From: Limnobacter litoralis
GTDB taxonomy: Bacteria; Pseudomonadota; Gammaproteobacteria; Burkholderiales; Burkholderiaceae_B
NCBI RefSeq assembly: GCF_030160455.1
Contig: NZ_BSOJ01000015.1
Coordinates: 310,001 to 374,000, forward strand
Length of the DNA stretch: 64,000 nucleotides
Direction of reading: 5' to 3'
The notes beneath the pieces are model-generated. The model was not told the origin of the DNA and made no database searches. It worked only from the letters and a program-made list of their open reading frames with translations. Position numbers and translations under genes: made by a program. Positions 44,872-54,227 of this stretch are shown here, in pieces (position 1 is the first letter of the stretch; each line of letters starts with the position of its first letter).

Positions 44872-46004
44872 GATGACTCGCCCTGCCGGTAATAGGCACT
44901 GTTCTGAAAACGATTGAACAAGTAGACGTAGGCCACCTTGAAAATGGCCGCCAAGGGCAAGGCCAGAAACACGCCTGCGAATCCAAATACTGCACCGAAA
45001 AAGGCCAGCGCAAACACCACAGCAAGGGCTGACAGACCAATTTTGTCACCCACAACCATCGGTGTCAGCACAAAACCTTCAATGATTTGCCCAAGCACAA
45101 AAACCAGCAACACCAGCAAGACGGGCAAGAACCCCTGTAGCTCCAATGAAGCTGTGAGCAGTGCAATCAGCAAGGCAGTGGCAAATCCCAAATACGGCAC
45201 GATAGACAGCAGGCCAGCCAGAACGCCGATGGCCCAACCGCTCTGAACCCCGACCAGGCTAAGCCCTACCGCATAAAAGGTACCCAGAAACAGCATGACG
45301 GTAAGAACACCCTTCATGTATTGGGACATCACCGTGTCAATCTCAAGCGCAAGGGGATGCACCCTCTTCCAGACATGGGGCGGAAACACTTGGCGCACCT
45401 GTCGATTGATTTGCTGCCAACCCGGCAAAATAAACAGGGTCGCCACTGTCATCAGTGAGACGAAACCTGTGACACCAAGCACTGATTGCGAGCCAGACCG
45501 CAACAAGCGACTGCTGAGGGAAGCCAGTACCCCCCGATTGTCGCTGATGTAGTGCGCCACGGTGTCGCGAAGCGCATTGCTGTCCACTGACAAGGAGACG
45601 CCGAACAAGCTGTTGATTCTGGGCAGCAAGTTGGCTTTGAAATTCACAAGCAATTGCGGCAGGTTGGACTGAATCAATTCGAGCTGGGTGCCCACCACGG
45701 GAATAAACAGCATCGCGAGCGAGGACAGCAGCAATAGCAAAATACCGAAAGCCAGCAATGCGCACACGGGAAGCGGTACTTTTTGCCGCAATTTGCCATA
45801 CAACCATAGGCTGGGCTTCGAAAGCACATAGGCAATCGCAAAAGCTGCAACGAAGGGCGCCAGCACGGACCACAAGCTGACCAGCAGGGCAAAGATCAGA
45901 AAAACACTGAGCAGAAGCCCCCAGTGATCCAGATAAAATCGCTTGGCCAGTGTGGACAGGCGAAGCTCGTCCCGGGCTGGCGAATTCAGGTTGTCACTTG
46001 GCAA
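44868..46004 (-). CDS. AI-2E family (PerM) membrane transporter
   Basis: 378-residue inner-membrane protein with about seven or eight hydrophobic segments, including LLLSVFLIFALLVSLWSVLAPF at the start and the conserved C-terminal part with GFVLTPMVVGDKIGLSALAVV. The family exports autoinducer-2 or other solutes in different bacteria; the substrate cannot be assigned. The start is TTG (46004) with GGAGA upstream. First gene of the perM-dsrE-cupin operon. Confidence 0.87.
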   Translation of the reverse strand: MPSDNLNSPARDELRLSTLAKRFYLDHWGLLLSVFLIFALLVSLWSVLAPFVAAFAIAYVLSKPSLWLYGKLRQKVPLPVCALLAFGILLLLLSSLAMLFIPVVGTQLELIQSNLPQLLVNFKANLLPRINSLFGVSLSVDSNALRDTVAHYISDNRGVLASLSSRLLRSGSQSVLGVTGFVSLMTVATLFILPGWQQINRQVRQVFPPHVWKRVHPLALEIDTVMSQYMKGVLTVMLFLGTFYAVGLSLVGVQSGWAIGVLAGLLSIVPYLGFATALLIALLTASLELQGFLPVLLVLLVFVLGQIIEGFVLTPMVVGDKIGLSALAVVFALAFFGAVFGFAGVFLALPLAAIFKVAYVYLFNRFQNSAYYRQGESS

Positions 46005-46034
46005 ACAGAGATCTCCAAATCGGCCGAGGCCCGA

Positions 46035-46193
46035 TTAACAGTTGCCTTTCTTGGCCTGACCGGGCGGGCAGAAATTGCCATCACCGTGCCCGCCGGTGCC
46101 AGCGGGGTCGACGACCACCGACCCGGCAGGGGTGTACACCGCACATCCGTGCATCAAAGCCGATGCAATCATCAAAGCCAGTATTTTTTTCAT
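46035..46193 (-). CDS. Very small lipoprotein with C-terminal cysteine motif
   Basis: 52-residue product: signal peptide MKKILALMIASALMHGC with lipobox (Cys at residue 17), then a short Gly/Pro-rich chain VVDPAGTGGHGDG and the end FCPPGQAKKGNC. The CPPGQAKKG-C ending occurs in small proteins of other proteobacteria as I recall and may bind metal or form a disulfide. Position M17 of a longer frame is used as start because it begins the signal peptide. Between perM and prpR, leftward like both. Confidence 0.65.
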   Translation of the reverse strand: MKKILALMIASALMHGCAVYTPAGSVVVDPAGTGGHGDGNFCPPGQAKKGNC

Positions 46194-46250
46194 GGGTGTG
46201 CGCCTATTTGTGTCAAATTCAGTGAACTGATTGTATATCAAGGCGATGAT

Positions 46251-47861
46251 TTAAACAGTGGATTGGTCGGCTGCAGCGGCGGCTTTCATCAATCTCCAGA
46301 CGGTGGAGCGCGAGACCCCCAGTGCAGCGGCCACTTTTTGTACCTCCCCGCCACTCATTGCCAACGCTTTTCGAATCAAATCGGGCCTCTGATGGGCCTT
46401 GGCCTGCGCGTATTGAAGCGCAAGCAATTCAAAACCCTGCAACCTGGTGTCAGCAAAGTTCTGCAGTGGAGCCTGATTCACTGGTGTTTGAAGCAGATCC
46501 GGAAACCAGCTTTGCCATTGCTGAATGTCTGCATTTTGAGTCAACAACACTGCCGCTCGTTTGCAGACGTTTTTTAATTGCCGAATATTTCCAGGCCATG
46601 CAAGTGTGACGAACACCGGCAAAGCAAGGCTCAAAAACGCCTCAAACTTTGCGTTAGAAACCCTCACTGGAGTGGTGCGCAAAAAATGACCCGCAAGCGA
46701 GGCAATGTCCTCAGGACGTTCACGCAGCGGCGGTATCAGGATCAGCATTTCATTGAGTCGGTAGTACAAATCCTCCCGAAACCGGCCCTGTTCAACCGCT
46801 TTTTGCAAATCGACGTGACTGGCAGCCAGCAAGCGAAAGTCCACTTTACGCGCAGACACTGAGCCAATGCGCCTCACACTGCCATCCTCAAGAATTCTGA
46901 GCAGCCGGGTCTGAAAGGCCAGGGGCATGTCGCCGATCTCGTCCAGAAAGACCGTACCGCCCTGTGCACTTTCAAACATGCCGGCACGCCCCCCTTTAAC
47001 AGCACCTGAAAAGGCACCCTCTTCATAACCGAACAGTTCGCTTTCGAGCAAGGTTTCAGTCAATGAGGCGCAGTTAATTGCCACGAACGGTTTGCCCGCC
47101 CGAGAACCTGCAGTGTGTATGGATTGCGCCACCAACTCCTTCCCCACCCCGGTCTCACCTTGTATCAGGACAGAGAAATCCACCGCCCCGCACACACGGA
47201 TGGTGTTGCGCAAGGCCAAGACAGCCTGACTGTCGCCAAGAATGTCTTGCTCAGTGTGATAAGTGTAGGTTTGGCGATTGGAGCGTGGTGTACCGCCTGC
47301 CTTGGCCGAGGCCAGGCGAATCGCCTCGTCAAAGGCTTTCATGACACCCTGACGGGAATAGATCAACACACTTTCAAGTCCCATCTCGCTGGCAATCTGA
47401 TTCACGAGACCCGGCCCCACAATTACCTCAGCACCCAACTGCGCCAGTTCGCGAACAGATTGCCTTGCGTCCTCGGGTGTTCTGTAGGTGCGCGTGTAAA
47501 TTGGAAGGTCAAATGCGCGGGTCAAGTTCGCCAACTCATCAAATGCCGTTTCATAGGTCACCAGACCCACGTGACTAGAACCTTTTCGGGCAACCGCCAG
47601 GGCTTGCATGACGTCAAACCCGTCAGGCCGGATTACGACCAGCGGCGCCTCTAGCTGGTTTTGCAGGAATGCACCATTGGAGCCAGCGGCAACAAACACA
47701 TCCACTGTGTCGGTGTAATAGCGGTTTCGTGCAAACTCCAGTGCGTCCTCGTAAGCTCGAGGCACCAGTTCAATATTGGCCTGACTTGAATAGTCCCGTG
47801 AGATCTCCCGCAAGGTGTAAGCCAATGCACTAATACTGAACACTACAATGCGGGGTTTCAT
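46251..47861 (-). CDS. prpR: Propionate catabolism activator PrpR (sigma-54 dependent)
   Basis: 536-residue enhancer-binding protein. The N-terminal PrpR_N domain (about 1-190), which senses 2-methylcitrate, is followed by an AAA+ domain with Walker A GETGVGKELVAQSIH, the sigma-54 contact loop written as GAFSGA instead of GAFTGA, and Walker B GGTVFLDEIGDMP, then a C-terminal Fis-type HTH (VAAALGVSRSTVWRLMK). Divergent from prpBC-acnD-prpF; the 225-bp gap carries a sigma-54 promoter facing prpB. Confidence 0.94.
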   Translation of the reverse strand: MKPRIVVFSISALAYTLREISRDYSSQANIELVPRAYEDALEFARNRYYTDTVDVFVAAGSNGAFLQNQLEAPLVVIRPDGFDVMQALAVARKGSSHVGLVTYETAFDELANLTRAFDLPIYTRTYRTPEDARQSVRELAQLGAEVIVGPGLVNQIASEMGLESVLIYSRQGVMKAFDEAIRLASAKAGGTPRSNRQTYTYHTEQDILGDSQAVLALRNTIRVCGAVDFSVLIQGETGVGKELVAQSIHTAGSRAGKPFVAINCASLTETLLESELFGYEEGAFSGAVKGGRAGMFESAQGGTVFLDEIGDMPLAFQTRLLRILEDGSVRRIGSVSARKVDFRLLAASHVDLQKAVEQGRFREDLYYRLNEMLILIPPLRERPEDIASLAGHFLRTTPVRVSNAKFEAFLSLALPVFVTLAWPGNIRQLKNVCKRAAVLLTQNADIQQWQSWFPDLLQTPVNQAPLQNFADTRLQGFELLALQYAQAKAHQRPDLIRKALAMSGGEVQKVAAALGVSRSTVWRLMKAAAAADQSTV

Positions 47862-48018
47862 ACACCAGCGCTTGTCGTATTTAAAACATCATAATGTATT
47901 AAATGCAACATAAAAACAAGACATAGAACAATCAAGAAACTACAAAATTGTTTCAAATAATTTTCCATATATCTGTTTATAAAAGATTTTATTGAAATTT
48001 TTTTACAGAACGCCTATC

Positions 48019-48034
48019 TGGCACATACCCTGCA
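48019..48034 (+). promoter_or_regulatory. Sigma-54 promoter of prpBC-acnD-prpF
   Basis: TGGCAC-N5-CTGCA: GG at -24 (48020-48021) and GC at -12 (48032-48033), exactly 12 bp apart, in close agreement with TGGCAC-N5-TTGC. Expected transcription start is about 48045, some 40 bp before prpB. An AT-rich stretch upstream (47880-48000), with ACAT-CATA-ATGT at 47887-47898, is a possible PrpR and IHF region. Confidence 0.85.
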
Positions 48035-48086
48035 GTAGCCACTCCAAATGGCATTTCAAGTCAAACAATCAAAACAGGAGTGATTC

Positions 48087-48980
48087 ATGTCTCATGCCTC
48101 AGCAGGTGCTCGTTTTCGTCAGGCTGTTCGCGAAGAACAACCCTTGCAGGTGATCGGTGCCATCAACGCCAATCACGCTTTGTTGGCCAAACGGGCCGGC
48201 TTTAAAGCCATTTACCTCAGTGGTGGCGGCGTGGCTGCCGGCTCACTGGGCTTGCCAGACCTTGGTATTTCCGGGCTGGACGATGTACTGACTGACGTGC
48301 GACGCATCACCGACGTGTGCGACACGCCCCTGCTGGTGGATGTTGACACCGGATTCGGTTCCTCATTCTTCAACATTGCGCGCACCACCAAAAGCATGAT
48401 CAAGGCGGGTGCTGCCGCCATGCACATTGAAGATCAGGTGGGCGCAAAGCGTTGTGGCCACCGCCCCAACAAGGCCATTGTCAGCCAGGGCGAAATGGTT
48501 GATCGAATCAAAGCCGCAGTGGATGCGCGGGGTTCGGACGAATTTGTGATCATGGCCCGCACGGACGCGCTTGCGGTTGAAGGATTGCAATCGGCCATCG
48601 ACCGCGCCTGCGCCTGCGTGGAAGAGGGTGCAGACATGATCTTCCCGGAAGCGATCACCGATCTGCAGATGTACAAGCAGTTTGTAGAGGCAGTCAAAGT
48701 GCCGGTTCTGGCCAACATCACTGAGTTCGGCTCCACGCCTCTTTTCACCACCGAAGAACTGAAAAGCGTTGGAATCAGTTTGGTGCTGTACCCGCTGTCG
48801 GCATTCCGCGCCATGAACAAGGCCGCCCAGAATGTCTACGAGGCTGTGCGCCGTGACGGCACCCAGAAAAACGTGCTGGACACCATGCAGACTCGCATGG
48901 AGCTGTACGACAGCATCGGCTACCACACATTTGAACAAAAACTGGATGCCGTTTTTGCAGAAAGCAAAAATCAGAAATAA
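48087..48980 (+). CDS. prpB: 2-methylisocitrate lyase
   Basis: Splits 2-methylisocitrate to pyruvate and succinate. The catalytic-loop motif is [10 protein letters not shown], with cysteine as base, in the PrpB form rather than the isocitrate-lyase form KKCGH; the metal/substrate region [10 protein letters not shown] and [12 protein letters not shown] also fit. 297 residues. First gene behind the sigma-54 promoter; AACAGGAG ribosome site. Confidence 0.96.
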   Translation: MSHASAGARFRQAVREEQPLQVIGAINANHALLAKRAGFKAIYLSGGGVAAGSLGLPDLGISGLDDVLTDVRRITDVCDTPLLVDVDTGFGSSFFNIARTTKSMIKAGAAAMHIEDQVGAKRCGHRPNKAIVSQGEMVDRIKAAVDARGSDEFVIMARTDALAVEGLQSAIDRACACVEEGADMIFPEAITDLQMYKQFVEAVKVPVLANITEFGSTPLFTTEELKSVGISLVLYPLSAFRAMNKAAQNVYEAVRRDGTQKNVLDTMQTRMELYDSIGYHTFEQKLDAVFAESKNQK

Positions 48981-49032
48981 CTTTATTAATTAAATACAAA
49001 CTATTGTTTTTGAAAGATTTAGGAGATTAAAA

Positions 49033-50190
49033 ATGTCTGAGCAAACCACTACACCAGGCTTCAAGCCGAAGAAATCCGTTGCCCTGTCTGGCACTGCCGC
49101 AGGCAACACCGCACTGTGCACGGTCGGGCGTACAGGCAACGATTTGGCCTATCGCGGCTACGACATTCTGGACCTGGCCACCACCAGTGAATTTGAAGAA
49201 ATCGCCCACCTGCTGGTGCACGGCAAGCTGCCTACTGTGGCTGAGCTGGCCAGCTACAAAACCAAATTGAAATCGCTGCGTGGCTTACCTGCTGCGGTCA
49301 AAGTGGCTTTGGAGCAGCTGCCACCCTCTTCACACCCCATGGATGTGATGCGCACTGGCGTAAGCGTGCTGGGTTGCGTCAAACCCGAAAAGGAAGACCA
49401 CAACCACCCCGGTGCCCGCGACATTGCGGACAAACTGATGGCCAGTTTGGGCAGCATGCTGCTGTACTGGTACCACTTTGCCTACAACGGCAAGCGCATT
49501 GAGGTGGAAACGGATGACGATTCCATCGGTGGGCACTTCTTGCACCTGTTGCACGGCGAGAAGCCCCGTGACAGCTGGGTTCGCGCCATGCACACCTCTT
49601 TGATTCTGTATGCAGAACATGAATTCAACGCCTCCACATTCACCAGCCGTGTGGTCGCCGGTACAGGTTCCGACATGTACTCCGCCATTTGCGGCGGCAT
49701 CGGAGCCTTGCGTGGGCCAAAGCACGGGGGTGCCAATGAAGTGGCCTTCGAAATTCAAAAGCGCTATGACAACCCCGATGAAGCGGAAGCGGATATCCGC
49801 GCCCGCGTGGAACGCAAGGAAGTGGTGATTGGCTTTGGTCACCCCGTGTACACCGTCAGCGACCCTCGCAACGTGGTCATCAAAAAAGTGGCTGAAGACC
49901 TGTCCAAGGAACAGAACAACCTGAAGATGTACAACATCGCCGAGCGCCTGGAAAGTGTGATGTGGGAAATCAAGAAGATGTTCCCCAACCTGGACTGGTT
50001 CAGTGCGGTCAGCTACCACATGATGGGTGTGCCAACCGACATGTTCACCCCATTGTTTGTGATTGCACGCACATCCGGATGGTCTGCCCACATCATTGAG
50101 CAGCGTATTGACGGCAAGATCATTCGCCCAAGCGCGAACTACACTGGACCAGAAGACCAGGCCTTTGTACCCTTGAAAGACCGCAAGTGA
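49033..50190 (+). CDS. prpC: 2-methylcitrate synthase
   Basis: Condenses propionyl-CoA with oxaloacetate. 385 residues, shorter than gltA because the N-terminal beta domain is absent. Catalytic motifs are [32 protein letters not shown] and the aspartate of [31 protein letters not shown] precedes the ATG. Follows prpB by 52 bp. Confidence 0.96.
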   Translation: MSEQTTTPGFKPKKSVALSGTAAGNTALCTVGRTGNDLAYRGYDILDLATTSEFEEIAHLLVHGKLPTVAELASYKTKLKSLRGLPAAVKVALEQLPPSSHPMDVMRTGVSVLGCVKPEKEDHNHPGARDIADKLMASLGSMLLYWYHFAYNGKRIEVETDDDSIGGHFLHLLHGEKPRDSWVRAMHTSLILYAEHEFNASTFTSRVVAGTGSDMYSAICGGIGALRGPKHGGANEVAFEIQKRYDNPDEAEADIRARVERKEVVIGFGHPVYTVSDPRNVVIKKVAEDLSKEQNNLKMYNIAERLESVMWEIKKMFPNLDWFSAVSYHMMGVPTDMFTPLFVIARTSGWSAHIIEQRIDGKIIRPSANYTGPEDQAFVPLKDRK

Positions 50191-50203
50191 GCGAGTGACC
50201 ACC

Positions 50204-52822
50204 ATGAACACTCAATTCAGAAAAAAACTGCCCGGCACATCGCTGGACTTTTACGACACCCGCGAAGCGGTTGAAGCGATTCAACCCGGCAGTTACGACG
50301 GCCTGCCCTACACCAGTAAAATTCTGGCTGAACAACTGGTGCGCCGCTGCGAGCCTTCCGCATTGACCGACAGCTTGAAGCAGCTCATTTACCGCAAGCG
50401 CGACCTGGACTTTCCCTGGTACCCGGCCCGCGTGGTGTGCCATGACATTTTGGGCCAGACCGCCTTGGTGGACCTGGCTGGCTTGCGCGACGCCATTGCG
50501 AAAGAAGGTGGCGACCCATCCAAGATCAACCCGGTGGTGCCCACGCAGTTGATTGTCGACCACTCGCTGGCCGTAGAATGCGGCGGTTTTGACCCCGATG
50601 CATTCCGCAAAAACCGCGAAATCGAAGAACGCCGAAACGAAGACCGTTTCCACTTCATCAACTGGACCCGCACTGCGTTCGAGAACGTGGATGTCATTCC
50701 GGCGGGCAACGGCATCATGCACCAGATCAATCTGGAGAAAATGTCGCCTGTGGTGCAAGTGCGCGATGGCGTCGCATTCCCGGACACCTGCGTTGGCACC
50801 GACAGCCACACGCCACACGTCGACGCGCTGGGCGTGATTTCTGTGGGTGTGGGTGGTCTGGAAGCTGAAACCGTGATGCTGGGCCGTGCGTCCATGATGC
50901 GCCTGCCCGACATTGTGGGTGTAGAGCTGATCGGAAAACGCCAACCCGGCATCACCGCCACAGACATCGTGCTGGAACTGACGGCATTTCTGCGCAAAGA
51001 GCGCGTGGTGGGTGCCTATGTGGAGTTTTATGGCGAAGGCGCACGCAGCCTGACCATTGGCGACCGCGCCACCATTTCAAACATGACGCCTGAATATGGG
51101 GCCACCGCCGCGATGTTCTACATCGACGAACAGACCATTGACTACCTGAAGCTGACTGGCCGAGAAAGCGAGCAAGTGGCGCTGGTGGAACACTATGCCA
51201 AGCACACAGGCCTGTGGGCCGATGGCATGGCCAAGGCCGAATACGAGCGCGTGCTGAAGTTCGACCTGAGCAAGGTCACCCGCAGCATGGCTGGCCCTTC
51301 CAACCCACACGCGCACATGCCCACCACCGAGTTGGCCAAGCGTGGCATCGCTGTGAACCTGGACCAGGCCAAAGCCGAAGAACAGCAAGGCCTGATGCCC
51401 GATGGTGCGGTGATTATTGCTGCCATTACCAGCTGCACCAACACCAGCAACCCCCGCAACGTGGTGGCTGCTGGCTTGCTGGCCAAGAAAGCCAATGACT
51501 TGGGCTTGGTGCGCAAGCAGTGGGTCAAAAGCTCGTTTGCACCCGGCTCGAAAGTGGCCGAGTTGTATCTGAAAGAAGCAGGCTTGCTGACCGAGCTGGA
51601 AAAGCTGGGCTTTGGCATTGTGGCCTTTGCTTGCACCACCTGCAACGGCATGAGCGGCGCACTTGACCCCAAAATTCAGCAGGAAATCATCGACCGCGAT
51701 TTGTACGCCACTGCTGTATTGAGCGGCAACCGCAACTTCGATGGCCGCATTCACCCGTACGCCAAGCAGGCCTTCCTGGCCAGCCCACCGCTGGTAGTGG
51801 CCTACGCCATTGCAGGCACGGTGCGTTTTGACATTGAACAAGACGTGTTTGGTGTGGTAAACGGCAAAGAAATTCGCCTGAAAGACTTGTGGCCCAGCGA
51901 CGAGGAAATCGACGCGATTGTGAACCAACACGTCAAACCCGAGCAGTTCCGCCAAATCTATATCCCGATGTTCGACCTGGGCGCAGTGGAAAAGGCCCCC
52001 AGCCCGCTGTACGACTGGCGCCCACAGTCCACCTACATTCGCCGACCACCCTACTGGGACACCGAAGGCCAGGGTGCATTGGCTGCGCGCCCAAGAACGC
52101 TGAAAAACATGCGTCCGCTGGCAGTGCTCGGTGACAACATCACCACAGACCATCTGAGCCCATCGAACGCGATTTTGATGAACAGCGCGGCCGGTGAATA
52201 CCTGCACAAAATGGGTTTGCCCGAAGAAGACTTCAACAGCTACGCCACCCACCGCGGTGACCACTTGACTGCACAGCGCGCCACATTTGCCAACCCCACC
52301 CTGCAAAACGAGATGGTTCGCGATGCGGACGGCAAGGTGAAAAAGGGCTCGCTGGCGCGCATTGAGCCGGAGGGCAAAGTGACCCGCATGTGGGAAGCCA
52401 TTGAAACCTACATGGACCGTGCACAACCGTTGATCATTGTCGCAGGTGCAGATTACGGGCAGGGTTCTTCCCGCGACTGGGCGGCCAAGGGCGTGCGGCT
52501 GGCTGGTGTTGAAGCGATTATTGCCGAAGGCTTTGAGCGCATTCACCGCACCAACCTGATTGGCATGGGTACCCTGCCCCTGGAGTTCAAGGCGGGCGAA
52601 ACACGTCACACCTACGGCATTGAGGGCAGCGAAGTGTTTGAGGTGGTAGGCGAACGCACACCGCGCGGTACCCTAACTGTAATCATGACCCGCAAGAATG
52701 GCGAGCGCGTGGAATTCCCCGTGACCTGTCGTTTGGATACTGCCGAAGAAGTGTCCATTTACGAAGCGGGCGGCGTTCTGCAACGTTTTGCGCAAGACTT
52801 TCTGGAAGGGGCTGAAGCATGA
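50204..52822 (+). CDS. acnD: 2-methylcitrate dehydratase (2-methyl-trans-aconitate forming)
   Basis: Aconitase-A-type iron-sulfur enzyme that makes 2-methyl-trans-aconitate, used together with PrpF instead of PrpD. Cluster cysteines lie in ITSCTNTSNPRN and FACTTCNGMSG; other motifs are VCHDILGQTALVDL and ADYGQGSSRDWAAKG. 872 residues from the ATG at 50204; a GTG at 50195 would add three. Ends with a 4-bp overlap with prpF. An antisense frame of 510 codons over this gene is a codon-bias artefact. Confidence 0.95.
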   Translation: MNTQFRKKLPGTSLDFYDTREAVEAIQPGSYDGLPYTSKILAEQLVRRCEPSALTDSLKQLIYRKRDLDFPWYPARVVCHDILGQTALVDLAGLRDAIAKEGGDPSKINPVVPTQLIVDHSLAVECGGFDPDAFRKNREIEERRNEDRFHFINWTRTAFENVDVIPAGNGIMHQINLEKMSPVVQVRDGVAFPDTCVGTDSHTPHVDALGVISVGVGGLEAETVMLGRASMMRLPDIVGVELIGKRQPGITATDIVLELTAFLRKERVVGAYVEFYGEGARSLTIGDRATISNMTPEYGATAAMFYIDEQTIDYLKLTGRESEQVALVEHYAKHTGLWADGMAKAEYERVLKFDLSKVTRSMAGPSNPHAHMPTTELAKRGIAVNLDQAKAEEQQGLMPDGAVIIAAITSCTNTSNPRNVVAAGLLAKKANDLGLVRKQWVKSSFAPGSKVAELYLKEAGLLTELEKLGFGIVAFACTTCNGMSGALDPKIQQEIIDRDLYATAVLSGNRNFDGRIHPYAKQAFLASPPLVVAYAIAGTVRFDIEQDVFGVVNGKEIRLKDLWPSDEEIDAIVNQHVKPEQFRQIYIPMFDLGAVEKAPSPLYDWRPQSTYIRRPPYWDTEGQGALAARPRTLKNMRPLAVLGDNITTDHLSPSNAILMNSAAGEYLHKMGLPEEDFNSYATHRGDHLTAQRATFANPTLQNEMVRDADGKVKKGSLARIEPEGKVTRMWEAIETYMDRAQPLIIVAGADYGQGSSRDWAAKGVRLAGVEAIIAEGFERIHRTNLIGMGTLPLEFKAGETRHTYGIEGSEVFEVVGERTPRGTLTVIMTRKNGERVEFPVTCRLDTAEEVSIYEAGGVLQRFAQDFLEGAEA

Positions 52823-54012
52823 GCAACAAGCCTAGCCAGCAGCTGAAGGTACCCGCCACCTACATGCGTGGCGGCACCAGCAAGGGTGTGTTTTTCCGCC
52901 TGCAAGACCTGCCGGAAGCCTGCCAAAAGCCGGGCGCTGCGCGTGACAAGCTGCTGTTGCGCGTCATCGGCAGCCCCGACCCCTACGGCAAACAGATCGA
53001 CGGCATGGGCGGCGCAACATCTTCCACCAGCAAAACCGTGATTTTGAGCAAAAGCAGCAAGCCTGACCACGACGTGGACTACCTGTTTGGCCAAGTCAGC
53101 ATCGACAAGGCCTTTGTAGACTGGAGCGGCAACTGCGGCAACCTGTCTTCAGCGGTGGGTTCGTTTGCGGTGGCCAGCGGGCTGGTGGACGCTGCCCGTG
53201 TGCCCCAGAACGGCACCTGCACCGTGCGAATTTGGCAAGCCAACATCGGCAAAACCATTGTTGCGCACGTACCCATCACCGATGGACAAGTGCAGGAAAC
53301 CGGCGACTTCGAACTTGACGGAGTGACCTTCCCAGCAGCGGAAGTTCAACTGGAATTTCTGGACCCTGCCGATGAAGGGGAAGATGGCGCGGGTGGTTCC
53401 ATGTTTCCAACTGGCAACTTGATTGATGACCTGGAAGTGCCCGGTGTGGGTACACTCAAAGCCACGTTGATCAATGCCGGCATTCCCACCATTTTTGTGA
53501 ATGCCGAAGCCATCGGGTACACGGGCACTGAACTTCAAGACCACATCAACAGCGACGCGGAGGCCTTGAAAAAGTTTGAGACCATTCGCGCCTACGGTGC
53601 AGTCAAAATGGGCTTGATCAAGCATGTGGATGAAGCCGCCACCCGCCAGCACACACCCAAAGTGGCCTTCGTGGCTCCGCCCAAAACCTACACCAGTTCC
53701 AGCGGCAAAGTGGTTGAGGCCAGTGGCATCGACCTGCTGGTGCGCGCCATGAGCATGGGCAAACTGCACCACGCCATGATGGGCACCGCTGCAGTGGCCA
53801 TCGGTACGGCGGCCGCAGTACCCGGCACACTGGTCAACCTTGCTGCTGGCGGCACTGAACGTGAGGCCGTGCGCTTTGGCCACCCCAGTGGCACTTTGCG
53901 CGTGGGTGCGCAAGCCGTGCAGGAAAACGGGCAATGGGTGGTGAAAAAAGCAATCATGAGCCGCAGTGCACGGGTGTTGATGGAAGGTTGGGTTCGAGTG
54001 CCTGCAGAATAA
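52819..54012 (+). CDS. prpF: 2-methylaconitate cis-trans isomerase
   Basis: Converts 2-methyl-trans-aconitate to the cis form, which an aconitase then hydrates. PrpF_like fold with ATYMRGGTSKGVFFRLQDLP, GGATSSTSKTVILS (lysine and threonine near the active site), GNCGNLSSAVGSFA and the C-terminal GTAAVAIGTAAAVPGTLV. 397 residues. The start overlaps the end of acnD (ATGA). The final hydratase step is probably AcnB (59132-61714). Confidence 0.95.
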   Translation: MSNKPSQQLKVPATYMRGGTSKGVFFRLQDLPEACQKPGAARDKLLLRVIGSPDPYGKQIDGMGGATSSTSKTVILSKSSKPDHDVDYLFGQVSIDKAFVDWSGNCGNLSSAVGSFAVASGLVDAARVPQNGTCTVRIWQANIGKTIVAHVPITDGQVQETGDFELDGVTFPAAEVQLEFLDPADEGEDGAGGSMFPTGNLIDDLEVPGVGTLKATLINAGIPTIFVNAEAIGYTGTELQDHINSDAEALKKFETIRAYGAVKMGLIKHVDEAATRQHTPKVAFVAPPKTYTSSSGKVVEASGIDLLVRAMSMGKLHHAMMGTAAVAIGTAAAVPGTLVNLAAGGTEREAVRFGHPSGTLRVGAQAVQENGQWVVKKAIMSRSARVLMEGWVRVPAE

Positions 54013-54227
54013 ACCCCAATGGAACCTGAAACTGTATTGCTGACACTAAACGCTGTTCAGTGATTCGGTCTTCAGGTTTCAATTGATATAAGACTGCGAT
54101 CTACCCCGAAGATCCTAAGCGAAAGCCACCGAGGTAGCACGACAATCGTCCGCCCTATCCCCCTTCACAGCTAACCATTCCGCTTACATCTTACGCTTTA
54201 GACCCCTTCACCAATGGAGTCAAAGCG
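54013..54227. other. Spacer between prpF and the PEPC-like gene
   Basis: 215 bp without a gene. A loose inverted repeat AACCTGAA (54023-54030) / TTCAGGTT with a loop of about 45 bases is the only secondary structure seen. GGAG nine bases before the ATG at 54228 gives a good ribosome site for the downstream gene. No clear terminator for prp and no firm promoter. Confidence 0.4.

Noticed and set aside
49330-50211. 293-codon minus-strand frame over prpC
   Set aside because: Antisense to a complete prpC and without recognisable domains.
51077-52609. 510-codon open frame on the minus strand over acnD
   Set aside because: Lies entirely antisense to a textbook acnD; its protein is low-complexity His/Gly/Val-rich with no family motif, as expected from GC-skewed third positions.
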